Shown here piece by piece: positions 24,065 through 26,329 of a stretch of 26,329 nt of DNA. Each line of letters starts with the position of its first letter. The stretch's first letter is position 1. The stretch comes from CAYZPB01 sp964480445 (GTDB lineage Bacteria; Bacillota; Bacilli; Tepidibacillales; Tepidibacillaceae): assembly GCA_964480445.1 (NCBI GenBank), contig CAYZPB010000008.1, positions 1-26,329 on the forward strand. The letters are read 5' to 3'. A program made the translations under genes and the position numbers. The notes beneath the pieces are model-generated. The model saw nothing but the letters and a program-made list of their open reading frames with translations, did no database searches and had not been told where the DNA came from.

Positions 24065-24110
24065 TTTTTAGACAATATTCATACAAAGATTTACAATTCT
24101 AATTTTATGT

Positions 24111-24941
24111 TTAGCCTTCCCAGTCTCCCCTTGTATGGGCTCGCGCCACAGTAGCTTCAATTATCTCTTTTATATCAGTTAGCGATTCAAGTTTTGTCTG
24201 AGTGTGCCTTTTTAAATATAAGAGAAACTCGATATTGCCTTTAGCACCACGAATTGGTGAATAATCCAAGCCAACAAACTGATAACCACTAGCGATAGCA
24301 AATTCAATAACCTGTTGCAAGACTTCAATCTGCGTCTTAGGCTTACTGACAATTCCACCCTTACCAACATTTTCCCGTCCCGCCTCAAATTGCGGCTTAA
24401 CTAAGGCAACTACCTCACTCGGTTGCTCCAGAATCTTTAGTAAATTTTCAAGAATTATTCGCAGTGAAATAAAGGACACATCGATAAGCGCAAAATCAGG
24501 CTTACCATAAGCAAAGTCGCTTGCCTCTACATAGCGAAAATTCGTGCGCTCCATCACATGAACACGTTCATCTTGGCGCAATTTCCACGCCAGCTGACCG
24601 TAACCAACATCGATTGCATAAACCTCGCTAGCGCCATTTTGTAAGGCACAATCAGTAAAGCCACCGGTTGATGCACCAATATCTATCACAACTCGTCCCG
24701 CAAACGATAAATCAAAAACCTCGATTGCTTTTGCCAATTTTAAACCACCACGTGAAACGTAGGGATGTAACTCAGCCTTTACCGCAATCTCAGCAGTTAC
24801 ATCAACCTGCATGCCGGGTTTGTCTGACAACTCACCAGCAACTGTCACAAGTCCAGCCATTATCGACCGCTTTGCTTGCTCACGTGAATCAAACAGTCCT
24901 TTTTCAACTAACAAAATATCCAGCCGCTCTTTTTTTCTCAT
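24111..24941 (-). CDS. tlyA: TlyA-family RNA 2'-O-methyltransferase (S4 + FtsJ-like)
   Basis: This is a predicted SAM-dependent rRNA methyltransferase of the TlyA/hemolysin A family; in mycobacteria TlyA methylates 16S and 23S rRNA riboses. In 276 residues, an N-terminal S4 domain (about 5-65; LDILLVEKGLFDSREQAKR) is followed by SRGGLKLAKAI, the SAM motif DIGASTGGFTD (87-97), and LIDVSFISLR with PQFEAGRE. The hemolysin name is historical. The ATG lies 3 bases after the dxs stop, with only a weak AGG site, so coupling to dxs is likely. In many Firmicutes nadK lies between tlyA and argR; it is absent here. Confidence 0.94.
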   Translation of the reverse strand: MRKKERLDILLVEKGLFDSREQAKRSIMAGLVTVAGELSDKPGMQVDVTAEIAVKAELHPYVSRGGLKLAKAIEVFDLSFAGRVVIDIGASTGGFTDCALQNGASEVYAIDVGYGQLAWKLRQDERVHVMERTNFRYVEASDFAYGKPDFALIDVSFISLRIILENLLKILEQPSEVVALVKPQFEAGRENVGKGGIVSKPKTQIEVLQQVIEFAIASGYQFVGLDYSPIRGAKGNIEFLLYLKRHTQTKLESLTDIKEIIEATVARAHTRGDWEG

Positions 24942-24944
24942 AAT

Positions 24945-26329
24945 TTACCTGTCTCTTTTAATAAGGTTCTTTACCCTGTTTTCAATGTTTTTAACTGTTA
25001 AGCCAACGTGTTCGCGCAATCTTTCCGTACTTCCGTGAGTTACAAATTCATCAGCAATCCCGATGGATTCAACAATAACAGCTTGCTCATGTAGAGAATA
25101 AAACTCCATAATTGAGCTACCAAAGCCACCACGTTTCACGCCTTCTTCGACTGTCAGAATTTTAAAGCCCGCGGCTGCTAATTCTAATAGATATTTCTCA
25201 TCCAAGGGTTTAATAAAACGAGCATTTACAATCTGGGGATTGATCCCCTCTTTACTAAGACTTTCCACAGCTTCTTCAGCAAGCGTGATCATCGGTCCCA
25301 AGGCGAGAATCGCCACCTTTTCACCCGTTCGTATTGTTTCAAAGCTTCCAATCTTAATCTCTTCATAATCATCCGATAGCGGTACACCCAGTCCATTAGC
25401 ACGCGGGTAACGAATAGCCACTGGTCCGCTGTAACAATTGATTGCCGTGTAGAGCATATTCTGTAATTCGCGTTCATCCTTTGGCATCATAATCGTCATG
25501 TTGGGAATACTTCGTAAATAAGCTATATCAAAAACTCCATGATGGGTGTCACCATCCGCACCAACTAGTCCCGCTCTGTCAATCGCAAAAACTACATGCG
25601 CATTCTGGCGAGCAGCGTCGTGTAATACCTGATCGTAGGCTCTTTGCAGAAAGGTTGAATAAATGGCAACAACAGGTGTATAACCAGCTAAAGCCATACC
25701 CACAGCCATCGTCACAGCATGTTGTTCAGCTATCCCAACATCAACAAAACGCTCAGGATAAGCATCTTTAAATTTATCAAGTCCTGTACCAGCCGGCATT
25801 GCGGCCGTTATTCCTACAATTTTTTCATTGTCGGCACCCAGCTTAACAAGTGTTTCACCAAATACGCTCGTATAATTAGGTGTCGAGCCAGTCTGAATTA
25901 GCTCGCCACTATTTATGTCATATTTACCAATCCCATGAAATACATCTGGACTGAACTCAGCAGGTTTAAAACCCTTGCCTTTCTCAGTCAAAACATGAAT
26001 CAGTACTGGCTCATCCAATTTATCAGCGTTTTCTAAAATTTCGATCAAGCCCGGGATATCATGCCCATCAACTGGCCCAAGATAGGTTAAGCCAATCTCC
26101 TCAAAAAGAATCCCTTCAACTACCAAATATTTTAAACTGTCGCGTATTTTTTCTGAAATATTAAATAAACTTTCACCCAGTGGTATTTTTTTCGTGAAAT
26201 CTCTAAATCTTTTCTTCGCGCGCAAATAGCCCTGTGTTGTTCTAAGTTTCTCTAAATAATTATGTACACCACCAACATTCTGTGAAATCGACATTTTATT
26301 ATCGTTAAGAATTATGATCATCTTGTTTT
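24945..26329 (-). CDS. dxs: 1-deoxy-D-xylulose-5-phosphate synthase, N-terminus outside the window
   Basis: Dxs joins pyruvate and glyceraldehyde-3-phosphate with TPP to make DXP, the first step of the MEP isoprenoid pathway and a precursor of thiamine and pyridoxal. The frame is open to the right edge. About 460 residues are seen of about 620, so roughly the first 160, with the GDG half of the TPP motif, are missing. The TPP metal motif ends here as LNDNKMSIS. Other landmarks are LGPVDGHD, the catalytic glutamate in VGIAEQHAVTMAVGMA, DRAGLVGADGDTHHGVFD and IRYPRANGLG. An ATG near 26321 is not the start, because it falls inside the conserved TPP motif. It is followed 3 bases later by tlyA. 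Confidence 0.96.
   Translation of the reverse strand, partial: NKMIIILNDNKMSISQNVGGVHNYLEKLRTTQGYLRAKKRFRDFTKKIPLGESLFNISEKIRDSLKYLVVEGILFEEIGLTYLGPVDGHDIPGLIEILENADKLDEPVLIHVLTEKGKGFKPAEFSPDVFHGIGKYDINSGELIQTGSTPNYTSVFGETLVKLGADNEKIVGITAAMPAGTGLDKFKDAYPERFVDVGIAEQHAVTMAVGMALAGYTPVVAIYSTFLQRAYDQVLHDAARQNAHVVFAIDRAGLVGADGDTHHGVFDIAYLRSIPNMTIMMPKDERELQNMLYTAINCYSGPVAIRYPRANGLGVPLSDDYEEIKIGSFETIRTGEKVAILALGPMITLAEEAVESLSKEGINPQIVNARFIKPLDEKYLLELAAAGFKILTVEEGVKRGGFGSSIMEFYSLHEQAVIVESIGIADEFVTHGSTERLREHVGLTVKNIENRVKNLIKRDR

Noticed and set aside
24111..24941. Hemolysin or toxin function for the tlyA product
   Set aside because: The S4 plus SAM-methyltransferase architecture indicates RNA modification; the hemolysin label is historical.

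Overview
The window reads as a chromosomal segment of a low-GC, anaerobic Firmicute (Clostridia-like). The evidence is gene content and synteny: recN-spo0A, scpA-scpB-rluB, a ResD/ResE-like pair, strong GGAGG-type ribosome binding sites, TTG and GTG starts, and ferredoxin-dependent metabolism. I cannot name the species. Nearly every gene is on the minus strand; the exception is a ferredoxin tail at the left edge. Genes are packed tightly, and no stretch above 300 bases lacks a gene. There are no RNA genes, insertion sequences or CRISPR arrays that I can support.

Read in transcription order from the right edge, the layout is as follows. (1) 26329-21828 holds dxs (5' end cut off), tlyA, argR and recN, with an ARG-box-like site over the argR promoter. 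(2) 21726-17246 holds spo0A behind a SigH-like promoter with an overlapping 0A box. It is followed by two membrane cyclic-di-GMP proteins: an intact GGDEF cyclase, and a PAS/degenerate-GGDEF/HD-GYP phosphodiesterase. (3) 17134-12376 is a 2-oxoacid:ferredoxin oxidoreductase operon: an unnamed P-loop ATPase, then korD, korA, korB, korC and lpd. (4) 12265-10556 is acsA with its own strong promoter, an adjacent 26-bp perfect palindrome and a clear terminator. (5) 10404-9286 is ald with a terminator. (6) 9210-2304 holds xerD, lysA, scpA, scpB, rluB and a ResDE-like two-component system. (7) 2201-147 is a membrane pyrophosphatase with its own promoter. It shares a bidirectional terminator with the convergent partial ferredoxin gene.

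The metabolic genes fit amino-acid or organic-acid fermentation. Ald makes pyruvate from alanine, Kor couples 2-oxoacids to ferredoxin, AcsA activates acetate and releases pyrophosphate, and the membrane pyrophosphatase can turn pyrophosphate into an ion gradient.

The most interesting signal is at spo0A. The receiver keeps the phosphoacceptor D56 but has Phe at position 11, where the family has the second metal-binding Asp, and Tyr at position 60 in place of Pro. The DNA-binding domain is conserved. Sporulation genes that normally sit in these syntenic blocks (spoIVB between recN and spo0A; spoIIM, dacF and spoIIA near xerD and lysA; spmA and spmB between scpB and rluB) are all absent here, and c-di-GMP genes lie directly downstream. 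Together this suggests a Spo0A that may have been rewired or retained outside classical sporulation.
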